Source of the DNA: Coriolopsis trogii
Lineage: Eukaryota > Basidiomycota > Agaricomycetes > Polyporales > Polyporaceae
Direction: 5' to 3'
Length of the DNA: 64,000 nucleotides
NCBI GenBank assembly: GCA_020543525.1
Contig: JAHYIO010000006.1
Coordinates: forward strand, 434,001 to 498,000
Position numbers and translations under genes: made by a program. How positions within the stretch are numbered: position 1 is the stretch's first letter; each line of letters opens with the position of its first letter. Below are positions 21,811-34,390 of this stretch, in pieces. The notes under the pieces were generated by a model. The model was not told the origin of the DNA. It saw nothing but the letters and a program-made list of their open reading frames with translations, and did no database searches.

Positions 21811-24026
21811 CTAACTCAACTGTGCCACGTTCGCTCCCTCGGCCCACTCCCCGTCCGGCGCCGCCCCACCCTGCACCTCGTTCACCTTCGTGCCCTGCCC
21901 GCTCGCAGCGAGGCCAGCCTGCGCTTGCGAGACAGCAGCTGCCAGTCCGGTGCTCGGCGAGCTGCCGTGCTTCGCCAGCTCGCTCTTGACGTGTTCGAGC
22001 ATGCGCTTCAGGTTCACGCGCTCGTTGACAAGCGCCATGCGCGCGCTCTCCAGGCTCTTGCGCTCCTCCTCGAGCAGCTCTTCCAGCTCTTCGAACTGCG
22101 ACGTCTTCAGCTCAAGCTTTATGAGCGTGAGCTTGATCAATGACGCGAGCGTCGTCCGGATCTGTACGTCCTCCGCGTCGGCGAGTGCTCCGGCAGCCTT
22201 CGACGCTGACTTGAGCGCGAGGTCGGCGGCGCGGACGACGCGCGAATGGGGGATGGTCTTCGCTGCCTTCTGTGCCACGGCGTCGCTGGTGGTCTGGCCG
22301 TCTACCTGCATCTTGTCTGCGCCGCCGTCTGCTGAGGACGCCGCCTCGGGAGCCTTCTCCGCCTCCTTTGGCTCGTCCTCCACCATCTTCTCATCCTCCT
22401 TCTTCTCGTCGCCCTCTCCGACTGTCTCTTCCTTCTTCTCTTCGGCCTCCGTGTCCTTCTTGTCCCCGTCCGTGAGTTCGTGCAGAGCGGTCTTCGCCGC
22501 CTCAGCAGCGACGCCAGGGTTGATTACCCCCGCGAGGAACGCTACAACGCTCATCACAGGGTTATCTGCCTGTTCGAACGGTACCCGGGCAAACCGAAGC
22601 GGACCCATGTCGCCCTCGGCAGCGATGTAAGGGTCCTCTATAGGCAGCTGAAGGAACTTCCGGATGCATTGCTGTGCACTCCGCGTGCCCACATGCTCCT
22701 CGATCGCAGACCAGTCGTCGTCGAAGAGCTCAACACCTTCCAGGAGGAGCAGTATCTCTTGGTCTGTCCAGTCGTCGTCCGCACCTCCCGCCTGATGCAC
22801 GCCGTTTGCGCCTGTAGCGCTGGTGAGCTTGACGAAGTCGCCACTGAACATGTGTGAAGGGAAGCGGCCGTCGAGATAGCACGGGGGACACAGCTCGAAG
22901 TTTTTTGTCTTCAGGGAGTGGTAACGAACAGCGGTGCAATCGACGCCGCAAGTATCGCACTGATACTTGATAGTAGCCGGGTTGTCACCAGTGACACCAT
23001 TGGGGGCAGACGCGCCGTTGGCAAGAGAGGATGCTTCCTGTGCAGAGACAGGGCGTGATGATTTGGCGGAAGTCTGGTATATCGAGGATCGGAGTTCAAG
23101 AGAGGCAGGAGTCGGGGTCCCACCGGACTTCACAGCGCCGTTGATGGCAGTCCCTTGAGCATTGGGCTGTTGTGGACGGGTACCGGGGTGCAGGGACTGA
23201 AGACCTCGCGGAGTGTCAAGAATCACGCGGAAATGTCCAGTGAAAGGGGGTGCAAGTGCAGCAGGTCTCTGGTCGGGGTCAATCTGTAGCATGTTTGAGT
23301 TAACGCGTCGAAGGTTACATGAGATCAATCTGAGATGCATACCTGATAGTTTATCAGCCCCCACTGCTCGAGGAACGCGTGTACGCGCATGATGGCGCAG
23401 ACATCTCCTGCGAGGTTCCGGCGACATGCAGTGACGGTGAGGTACTCTGAGGGCCGGAGACGATATGTGTTGATCATGAAGTCGCGATAGTCCTTGTAGA
23501 TAGCGGGTGTCTTGGATCTGTGTCGCGAGTTGAAGAACTCGGGCAGTGCTCTGCGTTCGACGGGGTGTATTTTGGACATGTCGAACCAAGCGGCGTAGGA
23601 AGGGATGATGACTTCGTGAGTCTGAGCAGCGAGGTACTTCCGTGCCTGCTCCTCGAGTCGCAAACGCGTAGCCTCGAGCTGGGCGGGGTCTTCGTCGTCG
23701 TTGTCCTCCCCGGACTCTGCCTCCTCATCTGCCGCGTCCGCTCCTTCCGCCATTGAGACGTCTCCACTGTCATCTCCGCCTTCGCCATCTCCTTCTGCTT
23801 TCAGTAGCCTGACTGGGACTGCACTCGCAGGTTCCGTGGACGAGGAGCCGGCCGGAGCGGGCGGTAGGTTGCCAATGTCTCCGCCTTGGATTGGTTCGAG
23901 TTCGCTGCGTTTCCCGGCCGCGTTTTCTGGGTCGACAGGGGTCACGCCCTGGTTAACAGTGAGTCGGATACGCTTTGCTTCTGATGCGCTTGGCGGTGGT
24001 GAGGCCGTGCGTTTTGGCGAGGACAT
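21811..24026 (-). CDS. RSC8: RSC8/SWI3-type subunit of SWI/SNF-family chromatin remodelling complex
   Basis: Nuclear core subunit of an RSC/SWI-SNF ATP-dependent nucleosome remodeller. The start at 24026 ([12 protein letters not shown]) gives about 718 residues with one 59-nt intron (23284-23342). Domains in order are an acidic N-terminal stretch; SWIRM (about 135-227), including [20 protein letters not shown]; a ZZ-like zinc finger (about 330-373) with CDTCGVDC and CPPC; SANT (about 399-446), [20 protein letters not shown]; and a Lys/Glu-rich linker. A C-terminal coiled coil (about 605-670) with runs of Glu and Leu is the usual dimerisation part. The order matches SWI3, RSC8 and SMARCC. It shares a promoter of about 190 nt with the PPR-like gene. 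Whether it serves RSC, SWI/SNF or both cannot be told from sequence. Confidence 0.93.
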
Positions 24027-24217
24027 CTCGGCAAGAGGGGAGTGGTGGTCAGGACGAAGTGGCAAAACGCATATAGTCGCCCATACTGGCCTTGCCACCG
24101 TGTCTTTCGGAGCCAGCGACCAAAATCACTGTCTTCTTCCATTGACCTCCTCCTCACTCTCCCCTCCGCCGGTGACGACGACGAAGTCTCAAGTGCGCAA
24201 CAGCGCGGTCGCAGTCC

Positions 24218-26650
24218 ATGGCATGGGTTCTCGCACACCCACCATGGCAGACAGTCGCTCGGCTACGACTCCGCTGGGACAGTCTCGTCAAGGCCGGCGG
24301 ACGGACAACGAGACAGTTCCTCAACACCCCTTCTCTTTCCATGGACACCGAGACACCCGCCATGCGCGAGATCAGGGCTAATCCGTATCCCTCTACCCCT
24401 CCCGACCCGTCCCTGTTCGAGGAGCCATCCGAAGACTATCACGTAGCTGGGATCCCTACGGATTACACGACATCCACCCCTGATGCTGACGAAGAAATCC
24501 ACTCGTGCACCATCCTGCAGCAACTAGTCAAGGACGGCAAGTACGAGGACGCAGAGCGTGTCCGCGCCGAATTGGTTGGTTTGGGTGTGGATATCCGCCC
24601 CCACCCTGTGTATCACTTCATTGCCCGCCATATCCTCTGTGCCGACCGTACTCCCTCGCAGTCCCGCTTGGAAGGAGCCATGAAGTGGTGGTCACTCGTC
24701 CCTGCTGTCTCAGAGGAGCCCTCCCGTCGCTCTGTGGGCTTCATCCTCACCGAGCTGACGCGAAAGGACCCCTTGCCAGACCTGCCTGCTCTGGCCTCCT
24801 TCGCCATCCTGGCCGCTTCGAGAGGTTATGCTACGAAGGTTGCTGATGATATCATCGAGATTATCGCGTTATATGCCCCTCACGCGTACACTCTGCAGTT
24901 CCTCGAGCATTTCTGCACGGCTGCGTGGAGTTACCAGAAGTCCTTACCTGAGTATGAAGGCGATGAGAAGGCCGCTTGGGAGGACCTACAGGAACACCTT
25001 GGAACGTGGTACGCGGCGGCGGTACGTATCGTGACGCGCGAATACGGCACTGCGGCTGCATCCACTGTTCGTGAAGCGGCTGCTTCACGTGGAATCAGTC
25101 TTCGTCGTATGACGAATGTCTATCGTTCATTCAATCCGCATTTGGCCCCTCACATCCAAGGAGTGGGCGATGCTACAACGGTAGGAGACAAGATGTCGAC
25201 ACCGTCCGACCCTTCCCTGCACGAGCTGATACGATCCGTGAGTCTGACTTTTCGTGTGTTTCATTCATCATTTATCCGCTATCCGCTATCCGACCTACGT
25301 TGGGATGAACCGTTTCTATCGTCCACTGCGTTGCCGTATACACTTGACGTTGTACTATACCCCAAGCTCATTTCCTCCATTTTGTGTTCTCTCCAGTATA
25401 TGTCACATACTGAACGACGTGACCCACAGATCGCTCGAGACGTCCACACCTCGCGTGAAAGCAGCGTATCCTCTCTCATCTTGGCTGCACGACACCTCAA
25501 GCACGCCTTCCGAAATCACGACTCCCTATCCGCCAAGCATCTTGTAATACTCATAGATGCTTTTCTTGCCGCAGGCAGGCTGTCAGTACTCCGCCGTTTC
25601 CGTGACTTGGCCTACCGCTCAGGCGACCTTGCTATATCAACGTGGGCTCTCGCAGAGATGATGCACTACAATCACCATAATTCGTTTCATTCCGTCCTGA
25701 GCGTCTTTGAGCTCCACTTCTTTCTGACTGGAGGCCCACTTCAAATATTCGACAAGTTGCTCACGCCTGGAGCGTTCCAAATACCTCCCATCGAACCCAC
25801 GCGAGGTCTCGGCGTCCTTGGGAGACCCCCTATCCTCCGCCGGCGGCTGCCACCAGGCAGTCACCATATGATTCTAGTGTGGAGGATTGTGGTCTTTCGC
25901 ACGGAGCGTCCAGCGGCTCTCGTCCAACTCTATCGCACTTTTGTCGCGGCTGTCATGGCTTCCCGTAGGGTGCCTCCTTCCTCTTACACTCTTCCGATGA
26001 CCCTTACCCCATCACATACTCCACCCAAGTCCGACACCACCACTTCGTCAGATCAGCCGTACCTGCAAGCCAAGCCACCTCGCGCATCGTACGACTTGTA
26101 TTTCTTCCACGCATTCATGACCAGATTCGGGCAGTTCGGTTTCATCACCTACCTCACACGCGTCGTACTCGACCTCTTCCTTCTAGGCTTCGAGGCCAAC
26201 TACATCACGCTTAATACCTTCATACAAGCCCTTCAGATCAAGCCACAGAGGGTGCACGTACATCGATGGTTGGACCACTGGGAAATGCGCGTGGAAGACG
26301 TGTGCAAGAACACGGACGTCTTCTTGGCCGACACGGACCCGGAGACATCTGGAGGTCTCTTTGAAAAACAGGTGGATCCGGAGGAGATGAGGAGGCGCAT
26401 GCTCGTCTTCTTCTACATCAGTATGGTCCGCCGACTGTTGATGGACGGCCGAGAGCAGCACGCCCTCGAGGTCGTCGCACGCTTCGAGAAGCTCTTCTCG
26501 CCTTCAAATGTTGGAAAAGCCAGAAGCTGGAAGCTCATGAAGATGATGAAATCCTTATTACGGAAGGCCAAGGTCATACCTCGCGAAGAGGCCTCCTCTC
26601 AGAACGCCCCTCAGTCGCGGCGAGGACGTCGCGTAGCTCAGGCACGATAG
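24218..26650 (+). CDS. PPR-like protein, probably mitochondrial
   Basis: Large, mostly alpha-helical protein of unknown detailed function. The start at 24218 is preferred over the ATG at 24342 because it adds an Arg-rich amphipathic leader (MAWVLAHPPWQTVARLRLRW), suggesting mitochondrial import. Helix-turn-helix stretches such as LQQLVKDGKYEDAERVRAEL resemble pentatricopeptide repeats, and the C-terminal third again shows tandem helices with TLNTFIQALQIK. The frame is open throughout. A possible intron at 25238-25396 (gtgagt to ctccag, 159 nt, frame-neutral) could be removed without breaking the reading. A role in mitochondrial RNA metabolism is an inference from the repeat type. It is transcribed divergently from the RSC8-like gene. 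Confidence 0.7.
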   Translation: MAWVLAHPPWQTVARLRLRWDSLVKAGGRTTRQFLNTPSLSMDTETPAMREIRANPYPSTPPDPSLFEEPSEDYHVAGIPTDYTTSTPDADEEIHSCTILQQLVKDGKYEDAERVRAELVGLGVDIRPHPVYHFIARHILCADRTPSQSRLEGAMKWWSLVPAVSEEPSRRSVGFILTELTRKDPLPDLPALASFAILAASRGYATKVADDIIEIIALYAPHAYTLQFLEHFCTAAWSYQKSLPEYEGDEKAAWEDLQEHLGTWYAAAVRIVTREYGTAAASTVREAAASRGISLRRMTNVYRSFNPHLAPHIQGVGDATTVGDKMSTPSDPSLHELIRSVSLTFRVFHSSFIRYPLSDLRWDEPFLSSTALPYTLDVVLYPKLISSILCSLQYMSHTERRDPQIARDVHTSRESSVSSLILAARHLKHAFRNHDSLSAKHLVILIDAFLAAGRLSVLRRFRDLAYRSGDLAISTWALAEMMHYNHHNSFHSVLSVFELHFFLTGGPLQIFDKLLTPGAFQIPPIEPTRGLGVLGRPPILRRRLPPGSHHMILVWRIVVFRTERPAALVQLYRTFVAAVMASRRVPPSSYTLPMTLTPSHTPPKSDTTTSSDQPYLQAKPPRASYDLYFFHAFMTRFGQFGFITYLTRVVLDLFLLGFEANYITLNTFIQALQIKPQRVHVHRWLDHWEMRVEDVCKNTDVFLADTDPETSGGLFEKQVDPEEMRRRMLVFFYISMVRRLLMDGREQHALEVVARFEKLFSPSNVGKARSWKLMKMMKSLLRKAKVIPREEASSQNAPQSRRGRRVAQAR

Positions 26651-28021
26651 CTCGACAAGTCTTTGCAGAAGCGACCAGGCGGCATATACTTCGAGACCTT
26701 CCCCACCCACCACCCTCTGGCGACTATCTCGGAGTAGCATCAGCAATCTCTACCAATTAAGCGCGATGGCTGGATTCTCGCCACAACGCGCTCCGTGGCG
26801 CGACGTGACACGCTCTATCAGGACGTCGGAGGGAAAGAGTAGCATCCAAGGGGCACACGTGCATGTCGTCAGTGGCTCGCAGCTGTGACTCGCAGCCGGA
26901 GTACGTCGCCTTTCAGCGTATGCGCAGCCTATGTGCTTACTTTTACTTCGCAGCGCATAGTAATAGTCGAGAAGCGTGAATGAACAGATGCACCTCGCTT
27001 GCGACCCGGTCGTATGTGTCCCTATGTTCTGGTAGTTATATGGGCGTTGCGCACCCATCAGACACGCCTTGTTGATGTTCTACATTTTCTATTGCCGGCG
27101 CCCTGATCTCCTACGCGACTGGAGCATCTCCCAGGTGAAGAGCCCGATTCTCATAGCAGGTCTTCTCATTCATCGTCCATACGGAATTTGAATGGCCAGC
27201 CAGATTGCTACCCGCTGCTTCTGAGCTTCGAATGGCGGACACGAGGCACCTCAATGCTTCCCTTTATGCTACTCCCTTTGAAACTGAACCCGTCGGCTGT
27301 AACATCCGGTGCCGCATGTTCACACTAATCTTATCTCAACGTCCTGTAGCTCTTCCGTGAAAGGATCGTCATTCGTGTGGAAACTCGCACTTCTTGTTGA
27401 TCTGTGCGAGTATGTTATCGTTGAAGGCATCAGCACAGTATGTCCGACGAAGACTTGCTACCGGTACGTAGTTCTCTCGGAACCTCAACCCTCTCTCACT
27501 CAAAGTGCTATGCTAGTGCTGTTACTTCATCAGGTCGCTCTGTACCAAAGTCACCTTACGTTGTTGCCGGCCTTGTAAGTCATTGTGGCGCTTACACGCT
27601 GACTGCCGATGCGCGTTTGTCCTATCAACCCCAGCCGGAAGCAACTTCTCCGATTAGGATCATTCACCTCGAGTTGGCAAGTGCGTCCCTTCTGACGAAG
27701 GCAATCCAGACACACGCGGAGATGGGAGTGAGACTGCCGAAGTGCCCATTGAATCAGTGGTACGGTTCAGATGCACGGCTCCGTCACCCGGCGTTCGATC
27801 CTAGGACACCGAGGCGCCTTGCGCTATCCCCGTTGCGGAGCCACGACGACCACCGGAGTCGACGGGTGTCATGATGGAATGGGGCCATCACGGGCGCGGG
27901 ATGCTTTATATCGCGAGACGTTTGTTTTGAGATGGGCATCTTCATCCTCCCCCCAACTTCGTCTTTGTCACTTATCTCCCGATCCCTCGACGTGATCTCA
28001 GATATCCATCTAGGTGCCGAC
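26651..28021. other. intergenic region upstream of P450 3
   Basis: About 1.4 kb. A 144-codon plus-strand frame at 27440-27874 is open but lacks any family motif, splice support or compositional signal, so it is not called. A tttatat stretch near 27905 could serve the P450. Confidence 0.5.
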
Positions 28022-30429
28022 ATGTTTGCTGCTGCTGTGTTCCTGTGCGGCCTTGGGTGGGCCGTCTGGCAACTTCTGCGACGCTTCGTTGCGAAGTCGT
28101 CGTTCGACGCCGTCCCTGGCCCTCCACCAAAATCGTTTATATCTGGTGCGTGAACCAATGTCAGCTGTCCGTGGCGAGTTTGTATCCGACCTCTCAATGT
28201 TCGTCAGGTAACCTCGAGCAGATGTTCGATAGGGATGCGTGGGGCTTCCACGACGACGTTGCGAAGAACTATGGGCCTGTCGTGAAGATCAACGCCGTCT
28301 TAGGGGTGAGTACGTTGACACCATCCACGCCCATCCTGCTGAAACACAGGCGCGTCACCCAGGGCAAGTGGCTCTATGTAATTGACCCTACCGCGCTTCG
28401 GACCATTGTCCTCAAAGAGCAGGGAACATATGACCAAATCCCATGGCTGGTTGCGTAAGCCCGAAATTTTGTGTCTCGGGTCGTCTCGCATCGCTCAAGT
28501 GTGTTCGCCAACAGGAGTACGCGACTATTGTTAGGGCCGGGCATACTAGGCGTTTTAGGTAAGTAGGGCACGCTGCCAAAGACATCTAGCATGTATCATT
28601 ACTCGGGACGCTGAGCTGCCACTCGTTGCATTCAGGCGAGGCGCACCGGCGCCAGCGCAAGATGCTCACGCCTGTGTTTTCCGAGAATAATCTTCGGAAT
28701 TTGACCCCGATATTCTACGAGGTCGCGCATCGAGTGAGTTTTTCCCGATACCTCTGCATCCGTCACTCACCGTATCTCACCAGCTTGTACAAGGCATATC
28801 ACAACACATTAGTGATGAGAATAGAGACCTAGACATGCTCGATTGGATGGGCCGTGCTGCGCTCGAGATTATCGGACAGGCAGGCATGGGGCACTCCTTC
28901 GACCCTCTCACATCGGACTCCTGCGATCCGTACACGACTGCAGCGAAGACCTACGTGTTCGTGCATACATTCCTCAAACTTTTATAGTGGACGCTGAATC
29001 CTCCACCATACACAGCCCGCTTTCGTTCACACCAATCATGGTAGCTATGCGGCAATTCAGCCCGATTCTGATCAACCTCGGCCCTGCCAGGTTTCGCCGT
29101 TGGGTCATCGACCACCTCCCCCTGCCACAAGTCCAAGACTTGAAGAACGCGGTCGATGTCTTGTATGACACGTCGGTAAAAATCGTGGCGGAGAAGAAAG
29201 TTGCGCTCAAGGACGGCGAGTTGACTACCGGGAAAGATATCATCAGTATCTTACGTGCGCAAACTTCCTAGTGAATTCCTTGATTGCGACTGACTTGGTC
29301 GAAGTGAAAGCCAATATGATGGCTAACGAGGATGAGAGACTTCCAGACGAGCAGATTATCGGGCAAATGTCGTACGTAGCACTCTCATGTCACGTTGTGC
29401 TTCAGCTCACATACTCCATGTGCTAACGCCCTGCTTGAAACAGGATCCTACTCTTCGCGGCTACAGATACGACCTCACATCTCATGTCACAAGTGTTGGA
29501 GCTCCTGTGCAAACATTCCGATGCTCAAGAGAAGGTCAGACAAGAGATCCTTACTGCTCGCGAAGGACAAGACATGGCATATGAACAGCTCTGCGCGCTT
29601 CCCTACTTGGACGCAGTATGCAAGGAGACTTTGAGACTGTATGTCCTTCTCCTCGGAGCCTACTTTCCGCCAAGCTTATTCAAATACAGTTTCCCGCCAA
29701 CACCTATAGTCCTACGAGAGTGAGTCCGCCCCAATTGCCATCTCTATAAACGAGCAACACAACGCTGATTTCTCGATCGCGCCTCCAGGGCGTTCCAGGA
29801 CTCCACCCTTCCCCTCTCCGAACCTATGCGGAGTAGCGATGGAACGATGATTGACCAGATCTTCGTTCCAAAGGGTAGCAACGTTCTAGTCGGTATCCGG
29901 GCGTGCAACCGCAACAAGGCGCTCTGGGGCGCTGACGCTGAAGAGTGGAAGCCGGAGCGGTGGCTCGCGCCTCTGCCTAAGGCTGTCGAGGCCGCATCTA
30001 TACCTGGGGTCTATTCGCATTTGTACGTACCTGCACTGCATCACGGAGCGACGCTTGAGCTGAATGGCGTACACTCCGTGTTCTCAGGATGACGTTTGTG
30101 GGTGGAAACCGCTCATGCATGTACGTCTCGCTTTCTATCACCTGTTCGGGCTCAATGCTCACCTCAGTTGGCCAATCCAGCGGGTTCAAATTCGCACAAA
30201 TCGAGATGAGTACGTACCCGTTTACGACATTCACCCGAATGACATGCTTACAGCAAGTTCGATATGAGCAGAAGTCATCTTGTCGACGCTCTTGACGCAT
30301 TTCACTTTCGAGTTGTCGGCTACGCCTATCGTCTGGAACGTCTCTGCGATCACGTTCCCCAGCGCAAGCAAGGACAGCGACAAGCCTGAGATGTGGCTGA
30401 AGGTTCGTAAGTACTCGGGAACACAGTAG
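28022..30429 (+). CDS. cytochrome P450 monooxygenase (third, different family)
   Basis: ER-anchored P450, distinct in sequence from the two copies at the left end. The start at 28022 (MFAAAVFLCGLGWAVWQLL) is an N-terminal anchor followed by VPGPPPKS, the usual Pro-rich hinge. Exons rebuild GKWLYVIDPTALRTIVL, the C-helix HRRQRKMLTPVFSE, the I-helix FAATDTTSHL, the K-helix KETLRL, EWKPERW, and the haem loop FVGGNRSCIGFKF. The haem loop is restored only by splicing from about 30118 to the acceptor before 30180. The last exon runs to RKYSGTQ and the stop at 30429. About a dozen introns are present. All landmarks are intact. Substrate unknown; no co-clustered biosynthetic gene is seen. Confidence 0.9.
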
Positions 30430-31263
30430 CTGCCGCTCCGTTCACAGGCAACGCGCATAGCTTGGAGACTGGTGTCGAAACCTCCATCTAATACTATCGT
30501 ATTGACTTGCTATATGATTGTTGCGTTGTTTCCTTGACAGTGAAGGTACGCTGAATCCGGACCGGACCGGACATGATGCAGAAGGCGGTGTATGCAGAAG
30601 AAGCGCGACCCGACCCGAACGAATTCGTGGGACGCATGCCGGCGTGTCGCAAGCGTGTCTCCATGGATCTGTCCATCTAGCGCTGAGCTGACTGCTTGAC
30701 GGAAACCTCTACCTTCCCCACCTCACAAGAACGTATCCTGCTGCCCCTCTGCTCTCCTACCCGTCTACTGTACCGCTGTGCAAAGTGTCCATCACCGCTT
30801 TGGAATCCCTGCAAGTGCTGGACCCTGTCCTGGCACTGACGCTTGCTCTCCCAAGAAAGGCCCCTCTATCCAGGCCAGAGAGCACTAGCTCTAAATGTTC
30901 AGCTTCCTCATCGATCCTATCTTTGTAGGTATAAACGGCCACGTCGGTGCCCTTGGTAGCCCTACGCGCCTCCTCGCTAGCCCGATCGCCATCGTATCCC
31001 CTGTCCTGTCACATCCCCTCCCCCCTCTTTGCCTTTCCCTGTCCCTTTCTCTTCCTTCAAATCGCGTGGTCGGAAAAAGCTTTGGGAGCTCCGCGACGGG
31101 TCATCATCTGTATCTCTTCAATTATCCACTTCGGGACACCCCTGATCTTCGAGACGCATCAGACTCGGAACACGCTGAACTTGCATCAAGAGGTATGTCT
31201 GTTCATGCGATGCAGAGTTAGCAAGAAGGCACTTACTTTGCTTCGTACAGAACTCGCCTATCA
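30430..31263. other. intergenic region
   Basis: Pyrimidine-rich stretches occur near 30990-31060. Short open frames are unconvincing. No gene was recognised before the HET fragment. Confidence 0.55.
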
Positions 31264-32036
31264 TGTGGCTGCTGCACACGAAGACCTTGGAACTGAGGAA
31301 CTTGGTGAGGGATATGCCCGAGTACGCTAACCCCTCCCACGTCTGGGAGGAGGTGGACCGCACGCACACGTTCCAGGACATACGGGCCTTCCACGCACGC
31401 TGCCGAACTTCCGGAGAAGACCCCCGCTCGCTGGTGACGCACAAAGTGCGGAACTTCTGCGTCTTAGCCGAACGCGCGGGCTACGAGTGGGTCTGGTTCG
31501 ATACGTGCTGTATCGACAAGAGCAGCAGCGCCGAACTCTCCGAGGCTATCAAGCATCGAGATTGTTCGCAGTGCCTACATGGCTTTACGTTGACGGAGGA
31601 AGGCATCACACTCCAACTACCACTCTCTCCTAACCCTATATCCTCCGGGGTTTTTGGGAGGCGCATATATGCTGCGCTTGCTCAACCATACTTTTTGGTA
31701 ACGGTTGCCCTTGCCCACTGCAAAGGAACCATTGACCCCAGACTAAACAATTATGGTGGATTGAAGTCTACATTGCATCTGGTCTTGACCGGTCTAGGGG
31801 GCCATTCGAGTTCGGATGGCTTCTCCGCTGTCTTAGGCACAGCGCATACAGACGTAAGCAGCGACGACGCACCTTATATCACCGATGTTTCATTTGGTCG
31901 TTACGACTGTTATGGTGAGGAAGGACCCATCTCAAGTCGGAGACAAGCACTAATGAACACTCACAGCACCTTCCATCATTCGCCTCGCATAGCGTACGAG
32001 GACCCCATCCACCCCTCGGATGATCTCCAGAAATGA
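31264..32036 (+). pseudogene. truncated HET-domain (heterokaryon-incompatibility-like) gene
   Basis: The first part matches the start of Agaricomycete HET-domain proteins: MWLLHTKTLELRNLV, then a degenerate SHVWEE, and the well-conserved YEWVWFDTCCIDKSSSAELS. In intact family members the helix continues after SEAI with NSM and a Tyr/Asp-rich segment. Here it changes abruptly at about 31550 to unrelated sequence (KHRDCSQCLHGF) that shows no HET motif to the end of the open frame. The gene is therefore read as a 5' fragment that lost its remainder. A short expressed protein remains possible because the frame stays open to 32036. No NACHT, WD40 or other effector domain is nearby. Confidence 0.6.
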
Positions 32037-32239
32037 GTGGCATGCCGCTCGCCCACAAAACGCCGGCTCGCGCAAAATGAGGTATGATACATGACGAACA
32101 GCCCGTGAGACTTACGGTAGAAGGCAGTATCAGTATCAGTATTAGTAGCAAAAAGCAGTATAGACAAGAGAAATAGATGCAAAGGAGGAATCATCCCCAA
32201 ACCCTCTCCCGCGTCGAGGAGCAAGACCTCAAGCGACGG

Positions 32240-34390
32240 CTAGGGCTTCCATCGGCGCAGCCACCCAATGCCCGAAGACTCGTCCGACGCCCGCCCACGC
32301 TCTGCCTCCAAGACTCCCAGTCGCAATCCGAGGCGCGTCCCATCCGGCGGCCGGTCGACTCCTTCTCGCGACCCAAGGTCCCACTCCTCTTCGTCCCGAT
32401 CATGACCGTAGACATGGCCATGGTCCACCCAACCCGAATCCCCACATGTATCTGCGTCGGCATCCCTTTCGCGGTCCCCGAAAGACAGACGAAGGAGCGA
32501 CACCCGCCTCGGGACGAGCTCGACCGACTCGCCGCACCGCCGGCCCAGTCCGCCTATAGAAAGCCGCGCGCGGTGCGAGGCGAGCGGATACGGACTCTCG
32601 AGCTCTGGCTCAGATTCGGTCGTCGAGTCGCTTGCGCCGAGGCCGGTGTCGAACACGAACTGTGGCATGTTTGCGGAGAGCATGTTCGTGTCGAGTCGGC
32701 GGCGCCGAGCGCCGGTTTTGCGGAGGCTGAGGAGGAGATGGCAGCCCTGTTGGACGAAACGGAAGCGTCAGTGTCTGTGTCAGGGCGGGGGGACGGCATC
32801 TCCTGAACTCGTTGAGCAGGAGGCGACCATCGGAACGTACCGCGTACGAGAAGGTCGCAGAAATCCAGCTGTTGACGGTTGTCAGGGGCGACATACAGCG
32901 ACAAGCAGGTGGATATAACTGACATTACCAAGACAGGTGAGACGGCTGGGATCACGAATTCGGCGATACAGACCACGAGCACGAAGACTGTGGTCAATGG
33001 TAGATTCAGCAGGCTGTCAGCGCGTGTATTATGTAGGACTGACCGAAGATGCTATATGAGACAGGTCAATGAGGTCAGATACGTGCGATATGGCCGAAAC
33101 TCACATGGCGTAGTATGCTGTGCCGTCACGGAAGAGGCGGTAAATCAACGGTACGTGATCCAGTGGACCATATGATATACACTTGACAGTACTTAGGGCA
33201 AAGAGTAAGGCTGCACGGCTTGCATGAGTCCTGCTCTCCATGAAGTCGTTGCGGAACTCACTTTCAAACACGAGAACGGGCACCCTGAGACCTGTTGTCA
33301 GTAGGCCGAATATTTCCGTGAATATATGACCTACCAAGAAAGCTTCCAGAGTGGCGGACTTGCGGGTAGTATGCATGCCTGTACTGGTACATATGGCGGA
33401 AATGGGATCTGCCCCTTGGAAATGGTGGGATATATCGCCATATTGCACGCGACCATGACCTAAGTGCTGGTTAGCTAGCCGTAGGGTGAGCAGGTGATGA
33501 ATTGACATACCGTCATTCCAAGTACGAACGCGACTCCTAGAACGGTACGGACTGATATGGATGAGAAATCGAAGGAGCCGAGATCAGGCAGTACGTTACT
33601 TGTTCTGGACTTGCCATACAGTGCATCAACTCGGAGCATCAAGCTGACCTCTACGCTCGTTACTAAAACAAGCAGATAGCTAGCATGAACGTCAATGAAT
33701 GCCACATGGGAAAACCTGTTCTGCGTACACGAAGTCCAATATGATGTAGCCGTTACAGCTAGACTGTCTATGAGTGATTGTGACACTCGTAGATAGGAAC
33801 TGTCGGGACGTACTACACTGGCACTCCTGTGACAAGGAACAACCTAAGAGACGCGTGATGTTAGCGACGGGAATCAGTAGGTCAATGGTGACCATATAGG
33901 GTGTGGCAGAAGATTGGCCGCGGCAGCGGTGCGACTCGGAAGTACAGATGTAGCTGGAATATAACATTGTGTTTCTCAGAGGATGGGAATAAATACTCAC
34001 AAGGCACCGAGAAGCCCGACATATCTTGCGATAAAATAGAGATATTTGGGCAGGCCGTTGGGTGATCTCCATAATATACATTAGTTTTCTCCTCTTGACT
34101 ACTCACGAAGCGTATTTGCGATACTGCGTACCTCCACACGAACGCTACCTTCGAAACACGAACGTCTTGTAAGTGTCAAAGACGAGTGTTCTGTGCATAT
34201 GTACTCACTTCCGCATCGAGTGACGTCAGCGTGTCGTACAACAAAAACGTGAAGGAAGCGACTGTGTCAGAAAAACAAAATAGTCAATAGATGCGCGTGT
34301 ATAGACACGCTGGTGCTTACGGCGATGATTGAGTTCCATGTTGTATATACGCATAAGCGATTGGGCGACATCACTGGCGGACACGCTCAT
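32240..34390 (-). CDS. DUF6533-family multi-span membrane protein
   Basis: Polytopic membrane protein of a large Agaricomycete family of unknown function. The start at 34390 (MSVSASDVAQSLMRIYN) precedes an exon with VASFTFLLYDTLTSLDAE. This is followed across short introns by VAFVWR and SPNGLPKYLYFIARYVGLLG, which is the DUF6533 signature. Later exons contain membrane helices, including VSLMLRVDALYGKSRT, VLVFESE and CRDGT-like wording near RLFRDGTAYYAM. The last helix region reads GCHLLLSLRKTGARRRR, then a soluble acidic tail ending at 32240. Splicing between about 32870 and 33100 is uncertain. A receptor-like role is sometimes suggested from topology, but nothing here proves it. The gene lies upstream of the LPMO on the same strand. 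Confidence 0.7.

Noticed and set aside
27440..27874. 144-codon plus-strand open frame
   Set aside because: No domain, no splice support, and a composition like translated non-coding sequence.
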